Source: Gavia stellata
Lineage: Eukaryota > Chordata > Aves > Gaviiformes > Gaviidae
DNA length: 64,000 nt
NCBI RefSeq assembly: GCF_030936135.1
Contig: NC_082620.1
Span: forward strand, 5,642,001-5,706,000
Reading direction: 5' to 3'
The position numbers and the translations under genes are program-made. Shown in pieces: positions 34,001 to 46,220 of the stretch (positions are counted from its first letter, which is position 1; every line of letters begins with the position of its first letter). A model generated the notes under the pieces. That model worked only from the letters and a program-made list of their open reading frames with translations, did no database searches and was not told the origin of the DNA.

Positions 34001-37000
34001 ACCTGCCTCCAGTAACAGGCACAGTGACATCTGAGGTCTCTGGAGGGTGTTTTTCAAATCAGTGTGTGTTTTAAAGTCCCCCTCACCTCTTCCAGCTGGA
34101 AGCCTTGGACACGTTCCACTCTGTGCACACTTTTTCCCCACCAATATTAGATCGATTAGCAGCCCAGCCTTAACAGGACAGCAGCTCAGCAGCCATTGCC
34201 TTATCTCAGGGGCATGAGTTCTTTGGTACAGTAGGATTTTGCTGCTTTGCCTCCCATTCCCTCATTAGAAATACAGGTATGTGGTTCTGCAGGCAGTTGG
34301 ATGCCACTGGGATGGGGGATTCCTATTTCTACCAGACCTTGCAATGACACCAGCCATGTTTAATGCAGCTATCCACTTCAGTAAGTTTTTCTTGGCCCAG
34401 AGTGCAAAAGAATAGATCAGATCCACAGTAAGTTATATCCATCAAGAGGACAACTGAATCACCTAGGACAGGGACTTTGGGCCAGACTGAGTTTCAGGCT
34501 GTTGCATGCGTGCTGTCATGACCACCTCTGCCCCAGAACTGCAGTTTGCGGGGAGCAAAGCAAGTTATACACAGAATATACCCAGATTCCCTGTCCATGC
34601 CTCCTGCAGCACTGGGAGCCAGCCTGCGGGGCCTGGCCAGCAGCACTCGCTTGGCATAGGGACAGCGTCAGCATCACAAGAGAGAGCCAATGCAACACAG
34701 CACATCATGGTGGTGGCTTTAGCCGCGCTTCCAAAGATCCCTGCTATCCCAGGGCTGCTATGTGGCAAGGTAACACGCCAGGAGTGTGATTTCAGACCAG
34801 CTACACCCGGCGGAGCCCACCAAAATGCTCCCATCTGTACGGTGGCCTTAATGCCGCTGCTGCTGGAGTGGAGCTGGCTGCAGCAGGGCTGGAGCTGGCT
34901 GCCAGGCTTCCCAAGGGGCGGTGGCAGCAGGGGAGACCACACAAGGCAGAGGCACATCTCTATGCGCAGCGGCGAGCCGGGGCTGCCGGGCAGCGGGCAG
35001 GGGGTAACAGCGCTTTACCTGTCAGTGCAAGGGCCATATCCAAACCTTCTGGCCGTGCCTGGCCTCTTCCCAGTGGAGCCAGCGGGATGAGGGGGAGCTT
35101 CTCTCTAGATCCTCTCCGCACGAGAGCCTGGGGGGCTGGGACTTGGCCTCTGATGAGATGCATTGGCCTTTGCAGGAGGGACTTCAAAGCCCCCACAGCT
35201 TTCTTCATCTCGGAGGCTGGAGTGATTGAGAAAATCCCTCTCCAGCCTGCCCTGTTCCCAGGCCCATCTGGAAAGAAGTGTTCATACACCTCAGGGACCG
35301 AGATAACCAGGGAGTCTTTCACTGGAGCTGAGTTGGGACCCTCATTTTGCAGCTGAGCGTGGTCCAAGCTACTGAACTTCTTCCGCTTCCTGTCTTTACC
35401 CTTGACTTTTTTCCTGTTTCCTTCTGGTTCATTGAAAAAATATTCATACAGTTCAGGCAAGGATATTTCCCTTTCCAAGGGTGTTTTCTCTCCCTCCATT
35501 GAGTTCCCCATTCCTTCTTCTTCCCCTTGGGAGTCACAGAACAAATAGTCGTACATCTCGGGCCAAGTCACGTCCAGGGTGTCTGCCCTTGCAGAGGCCC
35601 CGGCTGCAAAGCAAGGGGGGCCCAGCTCCGTGGGGGTCTCAGCTGCAGGCTCCCCATGAGCTCCCTCAGCAGCATCCCCTCCAAAAGCTGCCACACTCTT
35701 GAGATGGAGAGGCTTCCCCGGCATCTCCTGGCATGCCTCTCCTGAAGGAGCCGTGGCTCCACTGGCAGGGATCACCAGCACATTGTCAGGTACGCCCAAG
35801 TCACCAGCCTGCCCTGGCTTTGAATGCTTGGTGGCCTTCGCCTTCCCCAGGGGCTGTGCCCCCAACTCCTTCACCTTCTGCTTCGGTGGAGTGCTCACGG
35901 CTGGATCGCCCTCATCTGTGCCAGGGCCGGGCACCGACCGTTTGCTCTCCCCTGCCTCCTCGCTCCCCAGCTTCACAGGAGCTGGCTTGGCTGCCTTCTC
36001 CTTCCCTTTGTTCTTTCGTGAGGATAGCGGTGAGCTTAAAGGTGCTTTCACGGGTACCACAGTCCCCTGTGCTGCAGCCCCCGCAGGCTCCCTGTCCCCC
36101 TGGGCTGCCTCGACGGCACTGGCTCCACGTTGCTTGCGGCTCTTTCTCAGCTGTCCCGGCACCTTGGGCCTCACAACGTCCGGGGAGCCAGCCGGGGAGC
36201 TCGGCTCAGCACCCGCTCTCTCCCCACTCGCCTCCTCCTGCGCCGGGCAGCCGGGTGCTCTGGGCGCAGTCTCCAGGGCTCGGCCCGGGGGGTGGTCACG
36301 CAGGGGTCCCCGTAGCCCAGGCTCCGAGCGGGAAGCGATGCTAGGACTTTTCCTTGCCGAACCCTTGGGGGAGGCAGCCAGCACCGGCGAGCTGCCCTGC
36401 ACCGGAGCCCCCGGCTGCGCCGCCACCGGACTGCCATGGGGCTGTTCCCCTCTTGTGTCCCCTCCCTGTTCAGGGGTGCTTGCTCCAGTTGGGTGGCTGG
36501 GAGGCTCCATGGCCTGACTGCCGCTGGCTGCTCCTTTCTCCGACGCCGATGCCAGCTGCGGTGCTGCTGCTTCACATGCTGTGTCCTGCCCTGGGCTGCT
36601 CTCGGCTGTGCCGCCAGCTGGGCTGGCAAGGGCAGCTGCGGGGGGACAGGGGGACTGCCTCCCCTGAGCGCTGGGCATTGGAGCGGGTGAAGGGCAGCCG
36701 GGCTTGTTGCTCTCGCACAGAAACCTGCCGACCGAGCCCAGGTCCGCTTCGTCCTCGCTGCCCGAGAGAAGCTCCGGCAGGGAGAGGTGCCCGCCGGCGG
36801 GCCAGCGCAGGGAGGCGTCTCCGGGCACCCCACGTGGGGCAGAGCTTCCCGTGCCAGGCCCTGGCCTGCTGCCCACCCTCGCTGCGATCTGCCCGTTTGT
36901 GCTGGCGTGGCAGTCCCTCCCCAGCACGCCGTCCCCTTGTTCAATGTCACTGAGACACTGCTCCTCGGCTGTGGCCAGGGTGGCCGGTGCTAGGTTGCAT

Positions 37001-37071
37001 TCCTCTGACACCAAGAAGAACTCAGCCCAGTCCCTGTCGTTCAGCTGGATGCTGTACTCGAAGTTATCCAT
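31007..37071 (-). CDS. PERM1: PERM1, PPARGC1- and ESRR-induced regulator in muscle 1
   Basis: Joining 37071-35019, 33057-32941 and 31086-31007 on the minus strand gives 2250 nt: 749 residues plus stop. The N-terminus MDNFEYSIQLNDRDWAEF is diagnostic of PERM1. The ATG at 37071 is chosen because the upstream in-frame codons run into an acceptor (CTGCTGCAG|GC). The long middle is Pro/Ser/Ala/Gly-rich and probably disordered. Three related motifs follow (W503-F511, L538-F546, V592-F600) and a basic cluster at 553-565 could be a nuclear signal. Exons 2 and 3 restore the conserved C-terminus: DMCLVFCAFASWAV (about 697-710), then SAIRYFRRQV. Known role: a striated-muscle factor induced by PGC-1 and ERR that supports oxidative metabolism and mitochondrial genes; the hydrophobic tail fits reports of outer mitochondrial membrane association. 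It lies tail-to-tail with PLEKHN1, as in mammals. Confidence 0.95.
32941..33057 (-). CDS. PERM1: PERM1 penultimate coding exon (hydrophobic segment)
   Basis: 117 nt, phase 1 in and out. On the minus strand the acceptor is CTTCTTCTCACAG and the donor ACCA|GTATGT. It encodes HKDMCLVFCAFASWAVKTSD and PDAWKT, very close to the family C-terminus. This frame is not the longest open frame here, so it is easily overlooked. Confidence 0.93.
33715..33960. other. AT-rich block in PERM1 intron, candidate muscle enhancer
   Basis: It holds a perfect AP-1 site TGACTCA (33869-33875), a near-MEF2 CTATTTTTGC, a forkhead-like TGTTTATTT, TTAATTAA and TTATTAATTAG homeodomain-type sites and a GATA-like AGATAAAT. 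It sits between PERM1 exons 35019-37071 and 32941-33057. Confidence 0.35.
35019..37071 (-). CDS. PERM1: PERM1 large coding exon
   Basis: 2053 nt, leaving phase 1, with donor ACAG|GTAAAGC. The open frame reads on past the donor for about 20 codons, so an ORF-only annotation would miss the true C-terminus. A non-coding first exon is inferred upstream. Confidence 0.95.
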
Positions 37072-37687
37072 GCCTGCAGCAGCAAAGCAAGGGGAGGGGG
37101 CCGGAAAGATCAGGGCATGAGGAGGCGGCACCAGCATCAGCAGACATAGCCGAGGTGCATGCCCCTAACCCTTTCCCCCAGCTTCCTGCCCTGCTTCCCT
37201 GCCACCCGCATTCACTCATCCTCACTCATTTCCAGCTGAAATCAGTGGGAGGCAAGGGCAGCTCCTGGCAGACTCAGCAGGACAGGTATGGCTGTGCTGG
37301 ACCACAACCCAGCCAGCAGTGAGAGAGACCCCCACTACCCCCCTCAGGTCGCTTCTGCCTCTGCTCCCCGAGCACAGCAGCACAGAGGGTTTGGGATTCT
37401 CTCCACAGCAGCGCAGCAGCATCGCACCTCACATACCCCTTTCCTACTCCCTTTGCCTACAGCCCATTTAAAAAAGTGGAGGATTTACGCTCTTGAGCAT
37501 TCTTGCTGCCACGGCATCATGCATGAAGGTAGCATGAAGCACAGTCCAAACAAGGACATTTCAGCAAGCCACGGCAGCCCCTTCCTTGCCCGTGGCTCTG
37601 GGGAGGGAGATGCAACAGAGCCCAAACCCAGCAGGGGGGATCCAGCGGTAGGAGAAGAAGCAGAGAGATCACCAAGCTGCATCCTAC

Positions 37688-37905
37688 CTGTACCACAATC
37701 TAAGCCGGTGATGGAGCCATTCAGAGAGCCGCGCAGGAAAATCCTCCCAGCACAACATGATGCTGTACCCTTGACGGGGGCAGAGAGCTGGGCTCCAGCA
37801 CAGACCCATTCAGAGGCTAAAAATAGACACCCCCCCTTCCCTCCCCAGTGTGTCACTTGAGATCAGAGTGTGATGGGTTCAGAGAGGGCAGGTCCATATA
37901 TAGAA
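37688..37905 (-). promoter_or_regulatory. Candidate PERM1 promoter and non-coding exon 1
   Basis: Reading on the minus strand, a TATA/CArG-like box (plus strand CCATATATAG, 37894-37903) is followed by a perfect MEF2 consensus (plus strand CTAAAAATAG, 37817-37826), then a good splice donor TACAG|GTAGGA ending an exon at 37688. This could splice to the acceptor in front of the PERM1 ATG at 37073. MEF2 control would suit a muscle gene. The start site is inferred, not seen. Confidence 0.45.
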
Positions 37906-37909
37906 GCTG

Positions 37910-40900
37910 ATGGGGAAGATGTGAGGGTGCCAGCCAATGTGTTTCTGTCCTACAGCTCCTGGGGTCTCTGGGACCCCTCCTGATGCCCGCTGCTCGCTTC
38001 TGCGCTCTGCTTGGGCTTGCTCCGTGGGATGGCCAGCAGACAAGGGGCCCAGGCCCGGGCTGTAATGCTCACAGCCTTTAGCACAAGGCAGAGCGTGACA
38101 TCTGGATGGCAATGACTGTTCTTTTTTCAACATACCCACGTCTTTGCCTCAGTCTGTAGGTTACCAATTTCTAGGGTGACAAAAACGTGCCTCAGGGGCA
38201 TCATTCGCCTGTTGATAGCACTCCTAGGGCACTTACTGCCAGCCTACTGCAGATTTACGTGAAAAGATCACAGCCAGCGTCATGGTCTTGTGACAAACCT
38301 TGCACGGTGCGTGGCAGCCGTCCTACACCGCCCAGGAGCATCTGGTGTGGGTGGCAGAGGGAGCATTGGGTTAGAGACTCAGGGTGAGCCTGGCACGAGG
38401 GAGTTACGGGGGAAGTGACTGGCCAAGGGTGGCCTGGCGGGTCAGCAACCGGAGCCAGAAATAGCCCTCAGCTCCTGCGAGTCCCGGAGCCTGCCTCCCA
38501 CTGCATGCCCTCCCCTGTCCCAGGGGCCAGAAATAGATGCCCTGAAGTAGCTGCCTGCAGCGCAGTGCCCAGCTCCAGGCCCTGCTGCCCCGAGGGGGGG
38601 CCAGCACTGCCCCGAGGCTCCGGCCACCTTTCTGGTCACCGGGCTGCTGTAGACCCCAAACTGGAGATGGCCAGCTGTGTAGATGCTGACGGAGCCGAGA
38701 GGGACCCACGTGCTCCGCATCCACCTCGGGGGTCCTCGGCGGGGCCGGGGTGCCGGCCATGCTGCACTGCACGCTCCAGGGAGCCGGGGGCCAGCATCCA
38801 GCTCCTGCCCCACAGGCCAGAGGACAGCTGGGCGTCTTGCCCTGCCCTGCCAGCACCAGCCATCCTGCGGGAAGGAAGCTCCCCGTCGTGGCTGCCGTCA
38901 CGCACTGCACTGCTGGGGAGCGAGCCAGAAGCACGCAGCCCACGGGCAGCTGGAGCTGAAGCGCGCTGCCCCATGCTGCCGGGTAAATATTGACCAGGAC
39001 ATGCTTCCTTTCTCTGTGCTCCAGGCTGACGCAGGCAGGGAGCTTGTTGAGCTTAGAAAATATGGAAGGAAAGAGGTCTGCTGTCTTCCCATCCTATCTC
39101 ATTTCTGATCTGGCTACACCCTTCTCCCTCTCCACCTCACACGCGCTCGCAGACGCAGAAGGGAAACCAACTGGCTTCCTTTTCTTGGCTGCAGTCGACT
39201 TCCTTCCCTTTGAGTCCAGCAGCCAGGGTTAGTCAGAGAAACCTTTAAACTCTGCCTTGCAAACCGCAGCAGAGAACATAAAAGAGACAGAGGCAGCGAG
39301 ACGGAACTGGAAGCCAGCAGCAGGCTGGCGGCCCGCGTTATCAGTGTCACATTTAAAACCAACACTGGAGCAGCCATACACCAAACCCAACAGGAACTGC
39401 ACACACCCCACCACATGTTCCACCCTGGCCTCAGAGACACAAACAAGTCTCGGCACAGAGACATCCAAGAATTTATTTAGCTGTCCAGGGTAAAGCCCAC
39501 ACACCGGTCCTTGGGGAAATTACGCATCTGCTAGCACTTCCCTGCCTTCCTCTGGGGGGGCCATAAAAGCGCAGCATGGACTTCAAGGGCAAGGCACGCT
39601 GCCCCGAGCCACGCAGGCTGCAGCAGGGCCATTACGCCGTCCGTGAAGGACATCTAGCAGTTGCAGCCTGGACAGACCGTCTCTGATTACCTTCTGGCAT
39701 GTGGTGCGTGACTCTGTGCCTCTCTGGGATACCTGGCTCCAGCCCTCCAGAGCCATCTCCAGAGAAGCTGATGCCAGATGCTGGGATGCTGCAGGGCTGC
39801 TCCAGCACCTCTGCACCACCGTGACCGGCGGACGCTACCTGCCGAGCCGTGGGCAGGCGGGCACAGGCCTCCCCACCACCTCCCAGCACCTCCAGTATTG
39901 ATGCTTTGGTATTAAGGACACTATATAAATAACTAATGTCAACGTGTAATTAGAGAAGGGCCTGAAATAAAGCAGCAGATGAGGCCCCTCTCTGCCTGCC
40001 GACATAGGACACAGCATGGGAGAAAGAGCCGGAATCAAGGGCATGGAAAAGGGAGCTAGACAAGAAAACCGGGAGTGCCATGGAGGGGCACTTCCTTTGG
40101 CATAAAGACCCCTTCTATGGTTTCAGGCTCCACATTCGTTACTCCCAGTGTAAAGGGACTTCAACAGACTGGCAGGGGGGAAAGGAGCTATCAGAGCTGT
40201 ATAGAATAATACTCGAAGATAAGCAATTTCCTACCCAGAAAACTCCATTTGGGAAAATTCTACCTTCACAGAGCTTTTAAAATCAGCACTAAAACATCAT
40301 GAGTATGGGGGTTTTTGGCTGAATTCACTGCCCAGACAACGCAGACAATGCAGAGAAATATGGGTCTGATTACAAACACATCCTCCCCGCCCTGATCTAG
40401 ACCCATCACATGCTGTGTGTTAGGGGAGGAAGAGAGTGATGAGTTTGCAGGAAAAGCAATGGAAAAAAAAAAAAGGAAGAAAAATATGTCCACAGCTTCA
40501 GGAGCAAGACTACATTGGCCCTTGCTGCTTCCCACTGGCTGGGACAAACAGCTCTGTTTGCCCATTTTCTCATGCCTTCTTCCAGTTTGGCTTGATCATC
40601 ATCCTTCAACCTCGGTCACTTATACAGCGTGGCCTTGTCTGCCCATCTCTGGCTGATCCCTGGACTATGGTCTTCTGCTTTCACAGCACCAGCCTTTCCA
40701 TCTTGTGGTCTCTCCCCCAATCTGATTCATTTCTCCCCTTCCATAAATTCCTGCGAGGTACAAACTGCCATATAGATAGCTCAGCCCTTTGTGTCCAGGA
40801 GTAGGGAATGCTGAGCTGCTCAGATACAGCTTCGACCTTGTACTGCTAACAGCCATGAGACCTCCCTTGCAACGGGGAGAGAGCAAACAGGGAATTTAGA

Positions 40901-43900
40901 TCTACCCCAGAGAAAGCCTGGGAGTAACAGTTACTCCATGCTGAGGAAGGGGTTAAGTCTGCATTGAAACTCAGAGTGCAATGAAGCTGTAACCACCAGT
41001 CTGGTTTTGCTGGTTTGGGGGCAGGTGAGTGGCTAGGAATTATCACCCCCAAACCATAAGAGGTCTGCATTGGTTTTGCCTAAACCCTTTAACTGTTTTG
41101 TTGGGGTTTTTTTGCCTGAAACTCATTCCCCAAGCTCTCTTAAAATTCAGGCCCATGCTTCCCGAGCAGCCAGCAACGGGCTCACTCAAAGGTCAGCCTT
41201 AGCTGACTTGAAACCCAGCCCGCACTTGCCTGAAACTCTGCCAAGCTCTTCCAAAAGGCTTGTATCCTGGCCTGAGTTTCGGGTTGCTAATCCAAGTCTC
41301 ACTGGGTTTCAGGTTTCCGTGCAAGCTTTGGCTTTGCTCTACACAAGAATAGCCTCAGGCCACATCTGGTCTGCTGGTGGGACCCTTCCTGGCGGGGCAG
41401 GGGTGGCAGCAGGCAGCCACCTCCAATGCCAAGAAAGAGGAGGCAGTGCAAACAGGGCACGCAGCTGCCTCAGAGGCACAGGACACAGATGGGCCCAATA
41501 TCCATGACCCTGGACTCACCGTCCCTGAGGGGCAGGTTCTGCAACTCCCCAGCTTTGCCTCTCTCCAGGCACTGCCGGCCAGAACAGCCAAGGGGCCGTG
41601 GGGCCACCATCCCCTGCCCCAGAGCGGTGCAGAGCCAGAGAACGCGGCGGGACGAGCTACAGCCACATGAGCCACAGGAGCGGTTGCTAGCTGTCGGAGG
41701 ACAGGCAAAACCTAAACTGGCATGAAGCTTAGCAGTGCAAAGTTAGCCCACTGCATTATTGTTTTAATCTGAAGTACAGCACAGTAATACCAGACCAGGG
41801 CATGGTCTGTGGTGGCTGTAGTGTTTCTGGCTCGGGACCAGCAGCCGTAAGGCCAGGTGACCGCTGTCATCTCACAGCCATCTCGCTTTTCACGTTGCTC
41901 ACTGATGTGAGACAAACCAAGCATGCCAAGCTCTCTGCAAGTCATACCCAGACAGATAGAGCTATTCTATTTTTTTTTTACAAGTCCTGAATAGAGGTTG
42001 CTGGGCTGAAGTTCCAGCTCACGGGAATCAAGAGTTTCACCACTGACTCCAACAGGATCAGTATTTTACCCGTGGAACTCATTTTTCCTGCCATTTCCAC
42101 TAGATGTCACTTACAGCTAGAAAGTTTGCAGTTTCCCTAGATTTTTAACCTCCTCCTGATCCGCACAGGTCTATGTTAATCATAAAAAGGGGTCTTAGAT
42201 GTCCAGGGCATTAGGACTGTAATGATACTAGAGCAGTCAGGATTGCAGGCTGTAAGGGAGGTGGGTAGGGGAAGCTAACATCTCCTGAGCATCCCATCCT
42301 GTCCAGCTGGTGCTGTGCCTCTAGGGGAAAGGAAAAAAGCCACGTTCCGTAAGGCTGGAAGAGCAGGGTCTTTGCTAACACTGGGAAGAGCAGGATCTTT
42401 GCTAACACTGACTTGTGCGTGTCGGGAGTGTCTACAGCAAACCTGTCCTGCTTTGTGCTGCAACGTTAGACGTTCAGTGATCCATGCAGGTAGGTTACCA
42501 GCTGCCACGTGTGAGTGTCCAAATCTCCGAGCCAGCAGGCAGCTCTATCTCCGCAGTCACCAACCTGTCCTAAGCGCTTTGGGGTAAGGCCTGTTCTGCC
42601 TTTGCACATCGTTGCACACGTGAGGTGCTTGGCCCTGAGCAGGGGCTCGGAGGTGCTGCTGCAATGCGAGGCAGCAATACCAGTTGTCTCACGACCCTGG
42701 GATCACAGCACAGCCCAGGGCCAGGGCCACTTCAAGCCCTGGGGACAGCAACAAAAAAACCACTGGCATCTCCGTGCTAGTGCCAAAGCAGCTGCCTCCC
42801 TCACCCCACAAGGCTGGCACCACACCCAAGTGCTGGCTCAGACCTTTCCTTCGGGGCTCTTCTTCATATGCAAAACAGAGGGGTGCAGGCAGCCCGGGGC
42901 ATTGCTGAGCCACCCCTTACACCTACCCCACCCGCAGCAGGACCTGCCTCCCCTCCCCACGGCCCGGACCCCTTCACAGTCCCAGCGGCAGGCTGAGCTG
43001 GGGGGCAGCTCTTCTCCTGGCCTTCCTGGGAGGCTGCCAGCGGCTCAACGCCAGGACCAAAGACCCCTCCGTGTGCTCCCCCCGTGCTGCTCCTGCTGCC
43101 CCTGCCCCAGCACGCGCCACCTCCGCTTCCTCCGCTGCTGGGGACGTAGCGCTGAAAGGAGTGAGGGCTGCCCGAGCTCAGGATGGGAGCAGGTGAGATC
43201 ACACCTCTCACTTCTGGGATCAGGCTCTCTGCAAGACAGATGTCATTGTATTAGCTACTTTCAGCTTGCCCCTAGAGGTTTAACCAACTATTTTATCTGT
43301 TCTTAGCAAAAAAATGGTATTTTGGGCAATCCCAGTTGGGGATGAGGAGGTCCTCAGACCCAAGTGGTAAAGGCATAAAGCAAAACTCACAGGGGCATGA
43401 GCTGGTTGGTGTCTTGGGCCACCTCTTCGGTATTCTTTTTCTCCTGCACCCAACATTGTGACGTGAGGGAGAGAGGCTGCTTTGGGCTGGAACAGTGGAG
43501 GGGAAGGCACTGCTGGCCAGCACGCTGAGCCCGGCCCCTGGGAGCGAGAGCAAGCTCTGGGATGAGATGCGGAAAGGGAAAAGGACCTGAGACTTTGAGA
43601 GTGTCAACTTGGCGAAGCTCTCCCCGCCCCGTTCTGGCTGTGGGCCTGGAAAGGGCAACGGTAGCTGGACCTGCAGCCACAGCTCCGTTGTCTGTCCACG
43701 TCGCTGATTAATTATGTTTTGGGTTGAAAGGGCCTCCCCTCCCACCCCAGCCCCAAATGCAAGCTGTTCCACATCTGCAGGACTCTGTCAGTCCTCAAGG
43801 TCCTGAGTTCTTCACCCCTGCGCTGCCCACCCCCTTCCAAACAGATCCTATTCCCAGCTGAACAGGGCATCGCGGGTGTGTTATTCTAACTCCCAGCAGA

Positions 43901-46080
43901 TCGGCCACTCCACTGATCTCAGCCCACCCACTGTCAGCAGCTTCAAAGAGCAAAGGAGAGGTCAGGTTGCAAGCACAACAGACACCGGTAGCTCCTCGCA
44001 CATGGCTGCTCTGCTCACCCTCTCTCCCGAGGGCAGGAGAGTCCCGGAGCAAAGGCTCCAGCTCCAGGGGAAGCTGCCTTGTGCAGCGCTCCAGTCTGGC
44101 TTGAATTAAATCAGCCTTGGAGAGCCGATGACATTAACCCTCTGAAGGCCGAGGCTGTAAAATGGGGATCCCAAAATACTTGGTTGTTATGGAGAGCTGC
44201 ACTCCCCTCTGCCCACAGGGAAGTGCTTTCAAAGCACCCACAGACATGCCGGCACTGCTCAACAAGGGCCAGTGGAGCTTGTGCCAGCTGTTGAGGAGTG
44301 AGCTGTGCCAAGAAGCAGCACTGCAGAGCTTGGCACTGGGCAGACTGATCCCCAAAGCCTGAGGAGTCCAAATGCCACTGTCAAAAAAGGTAAAGCTCTC
44401 TGCGAGTTGAAGGCTCCCAAGGACCTGACTACATCATTCACCTGCTTTTGGAATATGCTGCCTTTGGTCACCTGTGAATTAAAAGCCCCAATCCTCTGAA
44501 TAGCTCTTTCCAGGGAGTTAATGAATACAAAATACAATACATTTCGAATACAAAAGCCCCACTGAGAATCATGGCCAGGAGAATAACAACCAGTGGTCCT
44601 TATCTCCTCAGATTGAAGGTTATTACAGAGCTTTCTGAGACAAAATTAGGATTAGAGCTGGGCCAGTACCACAACAACAATTCTTGATTATCCATTCGAG
44701 TGCCTAAGGCAGTGTGTGTGCTTGGAGGCCTCCCAGCAGCCCAGGTAGAGTAGCAAGTGTAAAGCCTGAGTCAGGACAAAGGAAGAAGCTTTATTTACAA
44801 CCCAGTAACACCTAGAGCTCCTGCCTGCCTGCAAGGGGGGCTGATTCAGCTGGGGGAGCCCAGCGCAAGTGAGAAAATCTGTGCAGGACATGGACAGAAC
44901 AGTAAAACACAGAAGCGCAGGGCTGGGACGTGATGTTCCAGTGATCACTGGTGTCCCAGTTTTGGTGGGAAAATCAGAAATCAGAGCCTGGCTGGCTCCA
45001 GGGGCCCGTACGCTGCTCTTGTCCACTAGACTGGGACGGCTCAATTGGCCTTCACAAGTCCTGATCTTAGCTGTAGGATGCATTTGTACTCCTGTGGTCC
45101 GGGAACAGAAACTGGGCATGATTCCTCTGCCCTATCTGCAAAGCATAAACAGTGATTAGGGACAGAGAGTTATTTGGGGCCATTTTACTGTGCTGTGCAC
45201 AGGCAAGCGAGCATATCCAAACACAGTACCATCTTACGGAGAGGACAGGTCCTCCTGCGACTCTCACCTTCACTTGCTCCCTGCTTATGACTGTTCCAAC
45301 ACAAGTCAGGTCAGTGCTGGCCACCCTAACATGTTCTTACTCCCCTTAACCAGGTCTGGGAGCTCCCCCTCACACATGCAGCTTGAGCTGGATAAGTGCG
45401 CTGCCTTCCTGAACGCAGAGCAGCTCCCTTACAACAGGCTTCTCTGCCTGTGCTCCTGCGCTCATCTCCAGTTGTACCACCCCATGTTCAGAGCTCTGTA
45501 TTTTCAAGCACAAAGACCACCACCCCGAAGCACATACATACTGTACATGGTTTGCTGGCCGTGGATCAATCTGCCTCCGAGCAGAACCAAACAAACCCAC
45601 CTCCCTCTATCAGGCTATTGTCTTTTGAGGAAACGTTATTGTTCCAGTCTTTGAAATAACGCTTCAGCAAAACCCTTCCATAGCAGTGATTTCTTCCCAT
45701 CTTCCTGTCTCCCCATGCCACATCTGGGAATCCTGTTTTAAGTGCACATTTTTTTCCTCCCCTTCTTACTGAAAGTAAGCTATTTCTTCCCCCTATTCCT
45801 TGTAAGTGGGGTGGATGTGTAGCTTGCATTTGTATTTGCATACCAGTTATTTGGGTTCTGACTGGGGACTGGGTGTTTCTGAGCTACTGAGTTTCTTTGC
45901 ATGCTGCAAAAATTCTTGTGCTGCTTTGAAAAGAACTTAAGGTAGCAAATCCTGGCCTGGGGTGATAAGGAAGACCATGTTTTTCAGCTCCAGTCAGGCT
46001 TTTTACTGGCAAAGCCACAGAGAAGGCAGTTCCAGGACCCATGCACTGGAAAGTAGATGAGGAGGTCTGGGGTGTATTTT
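37910..46080. other. Intergenic region upstream of PERM1
   Basis: No supported coding exon. It includes a GC-rich patch (38.4-38.95 kb), the 27-bp tandem repeat, and a spaced direct repeat near 41.1-41.25 kb (TTGCCTGAAACTC ... CCAAGCTCT at 41112 and 41226). Muscle-type promoter elements lie just below its left edge. Confidence 0.5.
42357..42409. repeat. Two-copy tandem repeat, 27-bp period
   Basis: GGAAGAGCAGGGTCTTTGCT plus AACACT (42357-42382) is repeated at 42384-42409 with one mismatch (G to A). Confidence 0.9.
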
Positions 46081-46084
46081 AGGT

Positions 46085-46220
46085 CACCCCAGCCTTTTTG
46101 TGTGACCTTGCTTGGGACTCACTCTCTCTACTTGTGTTTCAGTGCCCTGGCTGTAAAACAGGGATGCAATAGCTCCTTTGCCTGTTCAGCACATCAGCAC
46201 TGGCACCCTTTCCCCTTCTG
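46085..46220 (+). mobile_element. MIR-type SINE relic
   Basis: TGTGTGACCTTGCTTGGGAC, TTGTGTTTCAGTGCCCTGG and CTGTAAAACAGGGATGCAAT follow the MIR core in order. Confidence 0.65.

Noticed and set aside
35699..36953. Plus-strand open frames antisense to the large PERM1 exon (up to 272 codons)
   Set aside because: They are shadows of the GC-rich PERM1 exon on the other strand, which matches a known family.
38404..38993. Opposed open frames of 179 and 192 codons
   Set aside because: GC-rich chance frames with no family resemblance and no paired splice structure.
46098..46110. ERR-like site (AGCAAGGTCAC on the minus strand)
   Set aside because: It is part of the MIR core sequence TGTGTGACCTTG, so it reflects SINE ancestry, and the first base does not fit the ERR consensus.
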